This document shows positions 24,767 to 33,651 of a stretch of DNA of 64,000 bases, piece by piece (the first letter of the stretch is position 1; the number at the start of each line of letters is the position of its first letter). The notes under the pieces were generated by a model, which saw nothing but the letters and a program-made list of their open reading frames with translations, made no database searches and was not told where the DNA came from. The position numbers were made by a program, and so were the translations under genes. The stretch covers positions 62,001 through 126,000 of the forward strand of contig JAEZRP010000022.1 in assembly GCA_023444095.1 (NCBI GenBank), written 5' to 3'. Source of the stretch: Bacillota bacterium. GTDB lineage: Bacteria; Bacillota; Clostridia; Christensenellales; Aristaeellaceae.

Positions 24767-27700
24767 ATGAACAGAACGAGCAGAATCATACTGGATGTCA
24801 AGCTTTCGATGCTTCGGGAACACGTCTTTTTCAAGAGGATTCCCGTCACGGGCTGGTCGACCATGGAACAGCGCCATTATGAAGCGTGCAAGTACGAGAC
24901 GACGGAGCCCTGGCGGTCCATCGAGGTGGGCGACCGCTGGCTGTGCAAGGACGGGATCACGCGCCGCTTCAAGGCTGCGGCGACGCTCCCCGCCGACTTT
25001 TCCGGCACCGCGGTTCTCGACATCGACTTTGGCGGCGAGGGGCTCGTCTTCATCAACGGCAAACCCGCTTCGGCACTCACGAGCGCGGCAGATTCCTCCA
25101 TGGAGAACCGCACGGTGCGCACGCGGGTGTACCTCGAGGGGCACGTCAAACCCGGTGAGACGTTTGACATTGAGCTTGAAAACTGCCTGAACTTCATGGA
25201 ATACCGCTACCGCATCCGCACCGGAAAGGACAAGGACCACGCGGAATATCTGCTGCGGAAAGCGGATATCGCGCTCGTGGACGACGCCGTCGAGAGCTAC
25301 CTTTTCGACCTTGAGAACGCAATCGACGCGCTCGACACGTTCCAAAATCCCATGGGCGCGCTCGCGGAGTCGAACGCCCAGCCGAACGAGTTCATGTCGG
25401 ACATGATCAAGGCCCTGAACCGCGACGGCTACATGGAGAAAAAGCTTTACGCCGCCATCCTCAAATCCGTCACCCTGCTCGATTTCGAGATGGGGGATGC
25501 GCGGCTTCGAGCGAGCATTCCCGGCGCGGCGGCGGCCCTTCGGGACGGACTCGAGGCCATCGAGTGGCATCCGCATTCGACGGTCGTCTTCCAGGGCCAC
25601 TCCCACATCGACACCGCATGGCTCTGGCCGCTCAAGGAGACGGTCAGAAAGGTCGGCCGCACCATGGCGAACGTGTTCGCGCTCATGGACCGCTACCCCG
25701 ATTTCACATTCTCCGTCTCGCAGCCGCAGCTTCTCAAGTACCTCGAGGACTACTATCCCTCCCTGTTTGAAACGCTGGTCCGGCGCGTGAAGGAAGGCCG
25801 CGTGGAGCTCGTGGGAAACGCCTGGGTCGAGATGGACGCCAACGTACCCTCCGGCGAATCGCTCGTGCGCCAGCTCCTCTACGGGCGCAGCTACTTCCTC
25901 GAGAAGTTCGGCAAGTGCTCCGATGTCTTCTGGATGCCGGACGTGTTCGGCTACACCTGGGCGCTTCCCCAGATCATGGCGAAGAGCGGCATCCGGTATT
26001 TCTACACATCGAAGCTCGTCAACAACGACACCAACCGCTTCCCGCACTCGCTGTTTCTGTGGCAGGGCGTCGACGGCACGAAGACGCTCTCCTACCTCCA
26101 GCGCCTCAACTACAACGGAGAACTGCGCGCGAAGACCATGTACAACATCGAAAACCTGTTCGACCAGCGCGAACTCGTGGACGAGGTGCTGATGACCGTC
26201 GGTTACGGCGACGGCGGCGGCGGCCCGAACTACCAGATGTGCGAGAACTACGCGCGGCTGAAGGAATTCCCCGGACTGCCCGCCGCGCGCTTCGGCACGG
26301 CGCACTCCTTCTTCGAGAACGCGAATCTGTGGAAGGACGAGCTGCCCGTGTGGAACGACGAGATGTATTACGAGTTCCACCGCGGCACCTACACCACCCA
26401 CGCGGATGTGAAGAAAAACAACCGCAAGGGCGAAGCGCTCCTCCGCCGCGCGGAGATCGCGTGCGCCATGGCGCACGTCTACCTCGGCCACGAGTACCCG
26501 GCGAAGAAATTCGAGGACATCTACCGGCGCTTCCTTACCAACCAGTTCCACGACATCCTGCCCGGCTCGTCCATCAACGAGGTCTACCGCGACGTGGCGG
26601 AAATCTACGAGGGCATCCTGGCGGACGCGAGCGAGCTCTTCGACGAGGCGGTCTCCGCTTTGAACCGCGCCCTGGGCGTGGACGAGACGCGCGTCGCGGT
26701 CTGGAACTTCCACGCCTTCCCCGTGACGGGCGAGGCGCTCGTCGAGGCCCCCGGCTACACCGCCGTGAAGGGTGCTCGCTCGCACGCGAAGGAAGGGAAG
26801 ATCCGCTTCATCGCCGAGGACGTGCCGTCCATGGGCGTCAGGGTGTTCGCGCTCGAGAAGGGAACGTCCGGCTTCGAGGGCGCGGGCAAAATGGAGAACG
26901 AGCATCTTTGCGTCACGCTCAACGAGAACGGCAACATCATATCCCTATACGACAAGAACGAATGCCGCGAGGTGTTCGCGCCCGATACGCTCAACAACAT
27001 GCTTCAGGTGTTCGAGGACATCCCGCACCGCGAGTCGGGCTGGAACATCGACATCGAATACCAGAACAAGGAATGGACGCTCGAGAAGGCGCGGTCAGTG
27101 GAACTCGTCGAGGACAGCGAGGTGCGCGTCGCCGTGCGCGTCGTGAAGACGTTCCATCTCTCCACGGTCACGCAGGACATCGTGCTCGAGCGCGGCGCGA
27201 GGAGGCTGGACTTCGCGACCACGGTCGACTGGCGCGAGGAGGAGAAGATGCTCAAGGCCGCGTTCTTCCCCGACATACACGCGCAGAAGGCGACATACGA
27301 GATACAGTTCGGCGCAATCGAACGCCCGACCCACTGGAATACGAGCTACGACCGCGCGCGCTTCGAGGTCTGCGCCCACCGCTGGGCCGATTTGTCGGAA
27401 GGCATGTACGGCGTGAGCCTCCTGAACGACTCGAAGTACGGCTACGACATCAAGGACAACCGCATGCGGCTGACGCTCCTGCGCGCGTCCAACTATCCCG
27501 ACCCGGTCGCCGACAAGGGCGGGCACGAGTTCACCTACTCCATCTATCCCCACGCGGGCGACTGGCGAAACGGCACCGTGCGCGAGGCGCACCTTCTGAA
27601 CGCGCCCCTCGTCGCGGCGCGGGGCGGCTGCTGTGAAGTGAAGGAATACAAGCCGCAATCCTTCCTGTCGATCGAGTCGCCGACCGCCGTCGTCGACGCC

Positions 27701-27916
27701 GTGAAGGGCGCGGAGGACGGCAACGGGCTGATCGTGCGCGTGTACGAGGCGGGCGGCGCGCGCGGCAGGGCGAAGATGAACCTCGGCTTCGCGGCGAGCG
27801 GCGCATTTGCGTGCGACCTGATGGAGAACGACGAAAACGAGGTCGAAATCGTCGGCGGCGCGATTGCGTTTGCGATCAAGCCCTACGAAATCAAGACCTT
27901 CCGGATCACGCTATGA
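24767..27916 (+). CDS. GH38 alpha-mannosidase
   Basis: A 1049-residue cytoplasmic-type glycoside hydrolase family 38 alpha-mannosidase that releases mannose from mannosides or N-glycan fragments. The catalytic barrel has the zinc-binding GHSHIDTAWLWPL motif and the nucleophile aspartate in FWMPDVFGYTWALPQI. The middle and C-terminal beta domains follow in normal order. There is no signal peptide, so substrates must be imported. The start follows GGGAGG. It overlaps the next gene by ATGA. Nearby nanA and an oligopeptide transporter fit a host-glycan-using gut organism, but this is inference. Confidence 0.95.
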   Translation: MNRTSRIILDVKLSMLREHVFFKRIPVTGWSTMEQRHYEACKYETTEPWRSIEVGDRWLCKDGITRRFKAAATLPADFSGTAVLDIDFGGEGLVFINGKPASALTSAADSSMENRTVRTRVYLEGHVKPGETFDIELENCLNFMEYRYRIRTGKDKDHAEYLLRKADIALVDDAVESYLFDLENAIDALDTFQNPMGALAESNAQPNEFMSDMIKALNRDGYMEKKLYAAILKSVTLLDFEMGDARLRASIPGAAAALRDGLEAIEWHPHSTVVFQGHSHIDTAWLWPLKETVRKVGRTMANVFALMDRYPDFTFSVSQPQLLKYLEDYYPSLFETLVRRVKEGRVELVGNAWVEMDANVPSGESLVRQLLYGRSYFLEKFGKCSDVFWMPDVFGYTWALPQIMAKSGIRYFYTSKLVNNDTNRFPHSLFLWQGVDGTKTLSYLQRLNYNGELRAKTMYNIENLFDQRELVDEVLMTVGYGDGGGGPNYQMCENYARLKEFPGLPAARFGTAHSFFENANLWKDELPVWNDEMYYEFHRGTYTTHADVKKNNRKGEALLRRAEIACAMAHVYLGHEYPAKKFEDIYRRFLTNQFHDILPGSSINEVYRDVAEIYEGILADASELFDEAVSALNRALGVDETRVAVWNFHAFPVTGEALVEAPGYTAVKGARSHAKEGKIRFIAEDVPSMGVRVFALEKGTSGFEGAGKMENEHLCVTLNENGNIISLYDKNECREVFAPDTLNNMLQVFEDIPHRESGWNIDIEYQNKEWTLEKARSVELVEDSEVRVAVRVVKTFHLSTVTQDIVLERGARRLDFATTVDWREEEKMLKAAFFPDIHAQKATYEIQFGAIERPTHWNTSYDRARFEVCAHRWADLSEGMYGVSLLNDSKYGYDIKDNRMRLTLLRASNYPDPVADKGGHEFTYSIYPHAGDWRNGTVREAHLLNAPLVAARGGCCEVKEYKPQSFLSIESPTAVVDAVKGAEDGNGLIVRVYEAGGARGRAKMNLGFAASGAFACDLMENDENEVEIVGGAIAFAIKPYEIKTFRITL

Positions 27917-28953
27917 AAATTGAAGCGCTATTGGCCCGCTACCCGCGCGTGCGGCTGACGCCGCTTCCGACGCCGCTTTTCTACATGAGGGGCCTGTCCG
28001 AATTCCTCGGCGGGCCGAGGATCTACGTGAAGCGCGACGACATCGGCTCGCTCGCCTTCGGCGGCAACAAGACGCGCAAGCTCGAGTTCGTGATGGCGGA
28101 GGCTGTTTCGCAAGGCGCGGACGTGGTCGTGACGCTCGGCGGCGTGCAGTCGAACTGGGTGCGCCAGACCATCTCCGCCGCGCGGATGCTCGGCATGGAC
28201 GCGGTGGCGGTGCTCGAGGGCGATGAGCCTGAAATCGCGCAGGGGAACCTTCTGCTCGACAGGCTCATGGGCGCGCGCCTCATCTTCCGTCCCGGGATCA
28301 CGCAGGCGGAGGAGGACGGCGAGATCGCCTCTAAATTCCCGATCACGGGTCCCGTCGCGGACGAGCTGCGCGCGGAGGGCAAAAGGCCCTTCCTCGCGCC
28401 CCTCGGCGGCGCGACGCCCATCGGTAACCTCGGCTACCTCGCCATGGCGGGCGAGCTGCTCGATCAGCTTGCGGAACAGGAAATCCCCGCGACGCGGATC
28501 GTTCTCGGAACGGGCACGGGCGGCACGCAGGCGGGCATGGCGCTGGGGCTTCGGATCGCGCAATCGGGTATCCGGCTCTCCGGGATCTCGGTGAGCCGCC
28601 ACACGCGGCCCAAGGAGGAGGAAATCGCGGCGTTCTGCAATGCGTCCATGGCATTCTACGGCCTCGGCGAGCGGTTTTCCCCCGCCGATATCGACGTGAA
28701 CTACGACTATGTAGGCGCGGGCTACGGCGACGCGACGCCCGAGGCCGTCGAGGCGGTGCGGCTCGCGGCGCGGCTCGACGGGCTGATCCTCTGCCACACC
28801 TACGCGGGCAAGGCGCTCGCCGGGCTGATCGGCGAAGTGCGAAACGGCCGCTACGCGAAGGACGAGACAATCGTTTTCGTCCACACGGGCGGCGGCGTCG
28901 CGGACTTCGCGCACGGGGAACTGTATTTGGAAGGCCCGCGCAAGCGGGACTGA
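27913..28953 (+). CDS. D-cysteine desulfhydrase / ACC deaminase family PLP enzyme
   Basis: A 346-residue fold-type II PLP enzyme. The Schiff-base lysine is Lys53 in AFGGNKTRKLE. The GGVQSNW substrate loop and the glycine-rich phosphate-binding loop (GTGTGGTQAG) are present. It most resembles DcyD, which turns D-cysteine into pyruvate, ammonia and H2S, but 1-aminocyclopropane-1-carboxylate deaminases and racemases share the fold. It overlaps the alpha-mannosidase stop by ATGA, an unexpected pairing whose meaning is not clear. Confidence 0.85.
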   Translation: MKIEALLARYPRVRLTPLPTPLFYMRGLSEFLGGPRIYVKRDDIGSLAFGGNKTRKLEFVMAEAVSQGADVVVTLGGVQSNWVRQTISAARMLGMDAVAVLEGDEPEIAQGNLLLDRLMGARLIFRPGITQAEEDGEIASKFPITGPVADELRAEGKRPFLAPLGGATPIGNLGYLAMAGELLDQLAEQEIPATRIVLGTGTGGTQAGMALGLRIAQSGIRLSGISVSRHTRPKEEEIAAFCNASMAFYGLGERFSPADIDVNYDYVGAGYGDATPEAVEAVRLAARLDGLILCHTYAGKALAGLIGEVRNGRYAKDETIVFVHTGGGVADFAHGELYLEGPRKRD

Positions 28954-28988
28954 AGGGTTGGAGGGCCGCAGCCACCCACAGCCCACAA

Positions 28989-29015
28989 CCCGCGTTTCCC
29001 GAAGGGAAAGGCGGG
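28989..29015 (+). promoter_or_regulatory. Intercistronic hairpin before the flavin reductase gene
   Basis: CCCGCGTTTCCC and GGGAAAGGCGGG (28989-29000 and 29004-29015) form an 11-bp stem with one mismatch and a 3-nt loop. It has no T-run. It may stabilise the mRNA or attenuate transcription between the two genes. Confidence 0.5.
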
Positions 29016-29035
29016 CGACATGAAAGGAGATTGCG

Positions 29036-29542
29036 ATGAAAGAATTGAATTTTTCGGAAGCGATGGGACAGATTCAGGAGAAGCTTCAAAACGGCGGTGT
29101 CTTTCTGACCGTCGCGGGCGAGCCTGCGAACACCATGACCATCGCGTGGGCGACCATGGGCTTTTCCTGGAACAAGCCCATCTTCGTCTGCCTCGTCCGC
29201 CCGCAGCGGCACACCTATCCCCTGCTCGTTTCGTCCGGGGAATTCACGATCAGCGTGCCTACGAAGGAGCCCCTCAGGAAGGAGCTCGCCTTCGCGGGTT
29301 CGAAGTCCGGCCGAGACTGCGACAAGTTCACCGGCCACGGCCTGACCGCGCGCCCGGCACTCGCCGTTTCCGCTCCCATCGTCGCCGAGTGCGGACTGCA
29401 CCTCGAATGCAGGGTGCGCCTCGCGCAGGACATGACCGGCGAGCGCATGGACCCCGCCGTCGTCCAAATGGGGTACCCCGCCGGAGACTTCCACACCATG
29501 TTCTGGGGCGAGATCGTCAAGTGCTATACGACGGACGAATAA
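29036..29542 (+). CDS. Flavin reductase-like FMN-binding protein
   Basis: A 168-residue protein of the flavin reductase/split-barrel FMN-binding family. The TMTIAWATMGFSWNKPIF segment and RPQRHTYPLL are typical of the flavodoxin-reductase-like group. It probably binds FMN and reduces a small substrate with NAD(P)H. The start has AAAGGAG seven bases upstream. It may be cotranscribed with the preceding PLP enzyme. No specific substrate can be given. Confidence 0.85.
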   Translation: MKELNFSEAMGQIQEKLQNGGVFLTVAGEPANTMTIAWATMGFSWNKPIFVCLVRPQRHTYPLLVSSGEFTISVPTKEPLRKELAFAGSKSGRDCDKFTGHGLTARPALAVSAPIVAECGLHLECRVRLAQDMTGERMDPAVVQMGYPAGDFHTMFWGEIVKCYTTDE

Positions 29543-29570
29543 CGAAGGTCTGGAGTACCACCCGGCACTC

Positions 29571-29586
29571 CCCGCCCAAGGGCGGG
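29571..29586 (+). terminator. GC-rich hairpin after the flavin reductase gene
   Basis: CCCGCCC/GGGCGGG with a 2-nt loop (possibly opening to 4 nt), 29 bp after the stop. No T-run directly follows. It may end the alpha-mannosidase operon. Confidence 0.45.
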
Positions 29587-29634
29587 CGCCATTGAGAATC
29601 CGATTCTTCTTGTAGGAAATTGATAGTTACAGTC

Positions 29635-29664
29635 GCCGTTCCGTGGGCCTAGCCCCGGAACGGC
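29635..29664 (+). promoter_or_regulatory. Strong intergenic hairpin of unknown role
   Basis: GCCGTTCCG/CGGAACGGC (29635-29643 and 29656-29664) continues inward as GGG/CCC past a single bulged T, giving 12 bp and a 5-nt loop. Flanking ACAG/CTGT may extend it. There is no T-run, and it lies well upstream of the Nat promoter. Confidence 0.4.
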
Positions 29665-29701
29665 GCATCTGTCGTGTGGTCCTTTAGAGGCGACATTTCA
29701 A

Positions 29702-29723
29702 CCCGATTTTGGCGAAAATTGGG
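29702..29723. promoter_or_regulatory. Candidate operator upstream of the Nat-type ABC operon
   Basis: CCCGATTTT and AAAATTGGG (9 bp with one G-T pair) flank a 4-nt centre, ending 9 bp before the -35 element. The position and symmetry suit a dimeric regulator. No regulator gene is adjacent. Confidence 0.4.
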
Positions 29724-29732
29724 CGCATTTCG

Positions 29733-29761
29733 TTGACACTTAACACCCGAAAGGAGATAAT
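29733..29761 (+). promoter_or_regulatory. Promoter of the Nat-type ABC operon
   Basis: Perfect TTGACA (29733-29738), 17-bp spacer, GATAAT (29756-29761), 30 bp before the start codon. Confidence 0.75.
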
Positions 29762-29791
29762 GGAAGCGCAATAAATTGTCAGGAGCGTATT

Positions 29792-30778
29792 ATGAGCTTG
29801 ATTGTCAGAAAACTCACGAAGCATTACGGTGACAAGCTGGTTGTCGACGCGCTCTCCTTCGAGATGCCCAAAAGCGGCGTCTACGCGCTTCTCGGGACGA
29901 ACGGCGCGGGCAAGACAACTTCCATCCGCATGATCCTCGACATGCTCTCCCGCGACGCGGGCGAGGTGACCTGGAACGGGCGTCCCCTCTCGACGGACAC
30001 GTGCAACGTCGGCTACCTTGCCGAGGAGCGCGGACTTTATCCGAAGTACACGCTCCTAGACCAGCTCGTCTACTTTGCGTCCCTCAGGAACGTGCCACGC
30101 GACGAGGCCAAAAAGCGCATCCGCTACTGGTCGGACCGGCTGCAGGTGAACGAGTACCTCTATCCTCCCAAGACCGTCCGCCGCTCGATGTTCGGCGGGT
30201 CGGGGCTGAAGGGCGCGCCCGCGACACCGGTTCCCGGCAAATCCATGAAGGCGGACCAGCTCTCCAAGGGCAACCAGCAGAAGATCCAGCTGATGACGAC
30301 GCTCATCTCAGACCCCGAGCTCATCATCCTTGACGAGCCGCTCTCCGGCCTCGATCCGGTGAACACCGACCTTTTCAAGTCGATCATCCGCGAGGAGATC
30401 GCGAAGGGGAAATACATCATCATGTCCAGCCACCAGATGGCGACCGTGGAGGAATTCTGCACCGAGATCACCATCCTCGACCGGAGCCACACGGTTCTGC
30501 AGGGGAACCTCAACGAGATCAAGAAGTCCTATGGCCGCGTGAACCTCCGGCTCAAGGTGGAAAAGGACGTTTCCGATCTCATCGCCCGCTCGGGCGCGCG
30601 GATCGAGTCTAAGAAGGAGTGCGAATACGCCCTCAAGGTCGCGGACGAGGCGCAGGCGAACGCGCTTCTCAAGTCGCTGATCGATGCGGGAGTTACCATC
30701 GTGGCGTTCGACCTCAGGGAGCCGTCGCTCCATGAAATCTTCGTCGAAAAGGTGGGACGGACAGATGCGCAAAACTGA
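29792..30778 (+). CDS. ABC transporter ATP-binding protein (NatA-like)
   Basis: A 328-residue ATPase of an ABC-2 exporter. It has Walker A (GTNGAGKTT), Walker B (LIILDEPLSGLDP) and the switch histidine (IMSSHQM). The signature is the NatA-type variant QLSKGNQQKIQLM. An insertion of about 25 residues (around the FGGSGLKGAP segment) precedes the signature, where many NatA proteins are shorter. The start follows CAGGAG. It overlaps the first permease gene by 14 bp. NatA/NatB systems export Na+ or drugs, but specificity is not shown here. Confidence 0.9.
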   Translation: MSLIVRKLTKHYGDKLVVDALSFEMPKSGVYALLGTNGAGKTTSIRMILDMLSRDAGEVTWNGRPLSTDTCNVGYLAEERGLYPKYTLLDQLVYFASLRNVPRDEAKKRIRYWSDRLQVNEYLYPPKTVRRSMFGGSGLKGAPATPVPGKSMKADQLSKGNQQKIQLMTTLISDPELIILDEPLSGLDPVNTDLFKSIIREEIAKGKYIIMSSHQMATVEEFCTEITILDRSHTVLQGNLNEIKKSYGRVNLRLKVEKDVSDLIARSGARIESKKECEYALKVADEAQANALLKSLIDAGVTIVAFDLREPSLHEIFVEKVGRTDAQN

Positions 30779-31982
30779 GTTCACAGGAACGGGCGCCGTC
30801 TTCCGCTTTACCCTCGGGCAATTCCTGAAGGGGAAATCGACGATCGTCACGATGATCGTGATGGTCGTCACGGTCATCGTGAGCATGCTCGTCGCGAGCT
30901 ACTCCATGCGCGGCGCGTACGACGTGAGCGAAATCAAGAAGGTAACGTTTGTGAACGACACGGGCTATTCGGTCACGGCGGCGGACCTCGCGGCGGCCAA
31001 CCCCGTCTTTGGCGGCGTCGTCGAGGAGCCGGGCGGTGCGGAAATCAAAATCGCCTCCCAAAACGGCGCGTACATCGTCACCGCAAGCGGCGCTTACGAA
31101 TCCAACGAGCTCTCCATGCTCGAATCCGCCGCGCTCTCCGCGTTCAACGCCGTGCGCGCGGGCGGCACGACCTCCTATTCGAGCCGCGTCGCGACGATTG
31201 ACGAGTACCTCTCGCCCGCGCCCGTGACGGAAGACAACTTTACCGCCCGGTTCACCATCTCCTACGCGTACTCGATCCTGGTGATGGTCCTCGTCATGTT
31301 CTCGACGTCCTACATCGTGCGCGCGGTACTGGAGGAAAAGGCCTCGAAGCTTGTCGAGCTTCTGATGGTAAGCGTCAAGCCCCTCGCGCTCATCGCCGGC
31401 AAGATCCTCGCCTCCATGTGCCTCGTCGTCATCGAGATGGGACTCATCACGGCGAGCGTGTACGGCGCGTCGCTCGTCGCACGTCACGTGCTTCACATGG
31501 ACGCGTTCGCGATGATCACCGCCTCCGGCGCGCTCTCCGCGCTCTCGAACCTGAACGCCTTCGCGATTGTGGCGGTCGTTCTCTCGATCCTCCTGGGCTA
31601 CTTCACGTTCTCGATCATCGCGGGCATCTCCGGCGCGAGCTGCTCCGAGATGGACGACATGAACAAGGCCAACATGTCGACGGTGCTCGTCGTCATGTTC
31701 TGCTACATCGCGTCCACGATCTTCATGAGCTTCGATTCTCCGGTCGTGGCGACCGCGACGTCGCTCGTCCCCTTCCTCTCGATCTTCGTCGCGCCCGCCC
31801 GCTATTTCGTGGGCGATATCTCCGTCTGGCTCCTCGTCGTCGCGTGGGCGGAGCAGATTCTCGTGATCGCGCTCATGGCCGGGTTTGGGCGGCGCGTGTA
31901 CGCCACGCTCATCATGCACAGGGGCGAACGGATCAAACTCAAGCGGATGTTTGGCATCGCGAAGGGAGGCGAACGCGCGTGA
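30765..31982 (+). CDS. ABC-2 type permease (NatB-like), first copy
   Basis: A 405-residue permease. One N-terminal transmembrane helix (about residues 22-45) is followed by an extracytoplasmic domain of about 130 residues, then five or more helices (from ISYAYSILVMVLVMFSTSYIV). The cytoplasmic EEKASKLVELLMVSVKPL loop between helices is typical of NatB/YhaP proteins. The start at 30765 lies inside the ATPase gene end and follows GGTGGGACGG. It pairs with the next permease to form a heterodimeric channel. Confidence 0.85.
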   Translation: MRKTEFTGTGAVFRFTLGQFLKGKSTIVTMIVMVVTVIVSMLVASYSMRGAYDVSEIKKVTFVNDTGYSVTAADLAAANPVFGGVVEEPGGAEIKIASQNGAYIVTASGAYESNELSMLESAALSAFNAVRAGGTTSYSSRVATIDEYLSPAPVTEDNFTARFTISYAYSILVMVLVMFSTSYIVRAVLEEKASKLVELLMVSVKPLALIAGKILASMCLVVIEMGLITASVYGASLVARHVLHMDAFAMITASGALSALSNLNAFAIVAVVLSILLGYFTFSIIAGISGASCSEMDDMNKANMSTVLVVMFCYIASTIFMSFDSPVVATATSLVPFLSIFVAPARYFVGDISVWLLVVAWAEQILVIALMAGFGRRVYATLIMHRGERIKLKRMFGIAKGGERA

Positions 31983-33256
31983 TTCGCAACTGGATGAAGA
32001 TCTTCTCCTTCACGCTCCGCATGCAGATGGGCACGCGCGGCTACAAGACATTGACGGCGCTTCTGGCGCTCCTTTTCCTCCTCGCCATTCCGGGCATCCT
32101 GCTGTTCGCGGACGCGCAGAGCGGTCCGGCCGTGCACTCGACCGAAATCGCACTGGCCGTTCACACGGACGGAGTCGATTACGCGCCACTCACGGAGATT
32201 GACACGGCCCTCTACGCGGACGTGGAGTATCGGGAGGCCGCGACCATCGACGAGGCGAAGGCGCTGTGCGCGGACAATCCCCATTCCGTCATCGTGGCGG
32301 TGGACGGAGGCGTCGTCTCGGTGATCCTGCCGGAAGGCACGGAAATCGCGCGTTCCGACGCCGAGGCGTTCGGCGAATTCCTCGCGGCGCTTTACCCCTT
32401 CCTCGCTTCGCCCGTTGAAGCCGCGCCCCCCGCCTACACCGCGCACGCCGTGACGGCGAGCCCCGCGGACCATGCGGAATCGACGCGCTCCGCCTTCGCG
32501 ATGGCGCTTCCCTACGTCGTGATGATGCTCATGTACTTCATGATGCTGATCTATGGGCAGGGTGTCGCGAACGGCGTCATCTCGGAAAAAATGTCGAAGC
32601 TCATGGACCTCTTCCTTGCCTCGACGCGGCCCGCCTCGATGGTCCTTGGAAAGACGCTCGCCATCGCGCTCGCGGGTATCCTGCAAACCTTCGTCTGGAT
32701 GGGCGCTGCGGTCGGGGGGTTCGCGCTTGGGGCCTGGCTCGTGAAGCTCGTAAACCCAGCGACTTCCCTCGGCATCATCAGCTTTTTTGACAGGCTGGGC
32801 TCGACGGCCAATCTCTTCTCCCCCGCCGGGTTCGCGGTCGCGATCATGATCGTCGTGGCGGGCTTCCTGCTCTACTGCGCGCTCGCGTCCATCGGCGGCG
32901 CGATGGCCGAAAAGCCCGAGGATCTTTCGGTGACGAATATCCTGTTCACGATCGTGATCGTCGCGAGCTTCTTTGCTTGCATCTTCACCGGAGACAGCGC
33001 GGGCATGGTCTCGGAGAATCCGGCGCTCGGCTATATCCCCTTCACGGCAATTCTGGTGGCCCCGAGCCGGGTTCTGCTGGGCGAAATGACGATCGCGCAG
33101 GGCCTGCTCTCCTTCGGGATCATTGCGGCGTTCGCGTTCGTCCTCATGCTTGCCGCGGGCAAGATCTACACCATGATGGCGTTCTACCGGGGCAATCCCC
33201 CGACGCCCGCCAAGATGCTGCGGATGCTCGGAAAGGGTTCGCGCGCACAGCGCTAA
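31979..33256 (+). CDS. ABC-2 type permease (NatB-like), second copy
   Basis: A 425-residue permease with the same layout as its neighbour: helix 1 (LTALLALLFLLAIPGILLF), an external domain, then six helices from about residue 178. The cytoplasmic SEKMSKLMDLFLASTRPASM loop parallels the EEKASKL loop of the first copy. The start is GTG at 31979, overlapping the preceding stop (GTGA), with GGGAGG 9 nt upstream. An ATG 15 bp later is possible. It is the last gene before a strong terminator. Confidence 0.85.
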   Translation: MIRNWMKIFSFTLRMQMGTRGYKTLTALLALLFLLAIPGILLFADAQSGPAVHSTEIALAVHTDGVDYAPLTEIDTALYADVEYREAATIDEAKALCADNPHSVIVAVDGGVVSVILPEGTEIARSDAEAFGEFLAALYPFLASPVEAAPPAYTAHAVTASPADHAESTRSAFAMALPYVVMMLMYFMMLIYGQGVANGVISEKMSKLMDLFLASTRPASMVLGKTLAIALAGILQTFVWMGAAVGGFALGAWLVKLVNPATSLGIISFFDRLGSTANLFSPAGFAVAIMIVVAGFLLYCALASIGGAMAEKPEDLSVTNILFTIVIVASFFACIFTGDSAGMVSENPALGYIPFTAILVAPSRVLLGEMTIAQGLLSFGIIAAFAFVLMLAAGKIYTMMAFYRGNPPTPAKMLRMLGKGSRAQR

Positions 33257-33271
33257 ACGAATGAAGAGGGG

Positions 33272-33305
33272 CCTGCCGCGGTTCCCGGATCGGGGCCGCG
33301 GCAGG
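33272..33305 (+). terminator. Terminator of the Nat-type ABC operon
   Basis: CCTGCCGCGG/CCGCGGCAGG (33272-33281 and 33296-33305), a perfect 10-bp stem, followed by TCATTTCAT. It begins 15 bp after the stop. Confidence 0.8.
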
Positions 33306-33498
33306 TCATTTCATGCATGTCGTGCTCCTTTCTCCTTCACTTTCACCGACGCCGGATGAGAATCCGAAAAACGGAAGTCCGCGTGCGTCGATTCACTTTT
33401 GTTGGCGTTTCTGCATACCTCCGGTTCGATATTCCCATCCGATTCGCCATTTCTCTCTGCCGTCGCGCCAGCATTTTGAAACTTTACCTTGCGCCGCC

Positions 33499-33527
33499 TT
33501 GACAGCGCGCACGGCCTATGCTATTGT
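33499..33527 (+). promoter_or_regulatory. Promoter of the ammonium transporter gene
   Basis: Perfect TTGACA (33499-33504), 17-bp spacer, TATTGT (33522-33527). It leaves a leader of about 118 nt. The 170 bp before it (33310-33490) hold no recognisable gene. Confidence 0.75.
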
Positions 33528-33553
33528 AACGGAGTAAAATTTGAATCTTTCGC

Positions 33554-33597
33554 GTGGCAAAGACGCCAAATCCCGATGAGGGGTTCGGTGTCTTTTT
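33554..33597 (+). promoter_or_regulatory. Leader terminator/attenuator of amt, possible ANTAR-type antitermination site
   Basis: AAAGACGCC (33559-33567) pairs with GGTGTCTTT (33587-33595), continues as a CCC/GGG inner stem and ends in TTTTT, forming an intrinsic terminator within the 5' leader. A competing small hairpin, TGGC/GCCA (33555-33558 and 33565-33568), carries the hexaloop AAAGAC, with A at position 1 and G at position 4 as in ANTAR-protein targets. The second hairpin loop (GATGAG) fits only in part. Confidence 0.55.
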
Positions 33598-33651
33598 GTC
33601 TATCCGGACGCGCGCGGAAGGCCATGCCAGATCGGCGGAAAGAGGGAGAGT

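Noticed and set aside
24728..26905. 725-codon open frame on the minus strand
   Set aside because: It lies entirely antisense to the clearly conserved GH38 alpha-mannosidase. Its composition (Val, Glu, Arg and His rich, no domain) is what GC-rich antisense frames produce.
30714..31919. 401-codon minus-strand frame
   Set aside because: Antisense to the first Nat-type permease. Extremely Asp/His/Arg/Glu rich without hydrophobic core, so a shadow frame.
33313..33537. 74-codon frame upstream of amt
   Set aside because: It lies upstream of and across the amt promoter, begins beside the preceding terminator and has no domain.
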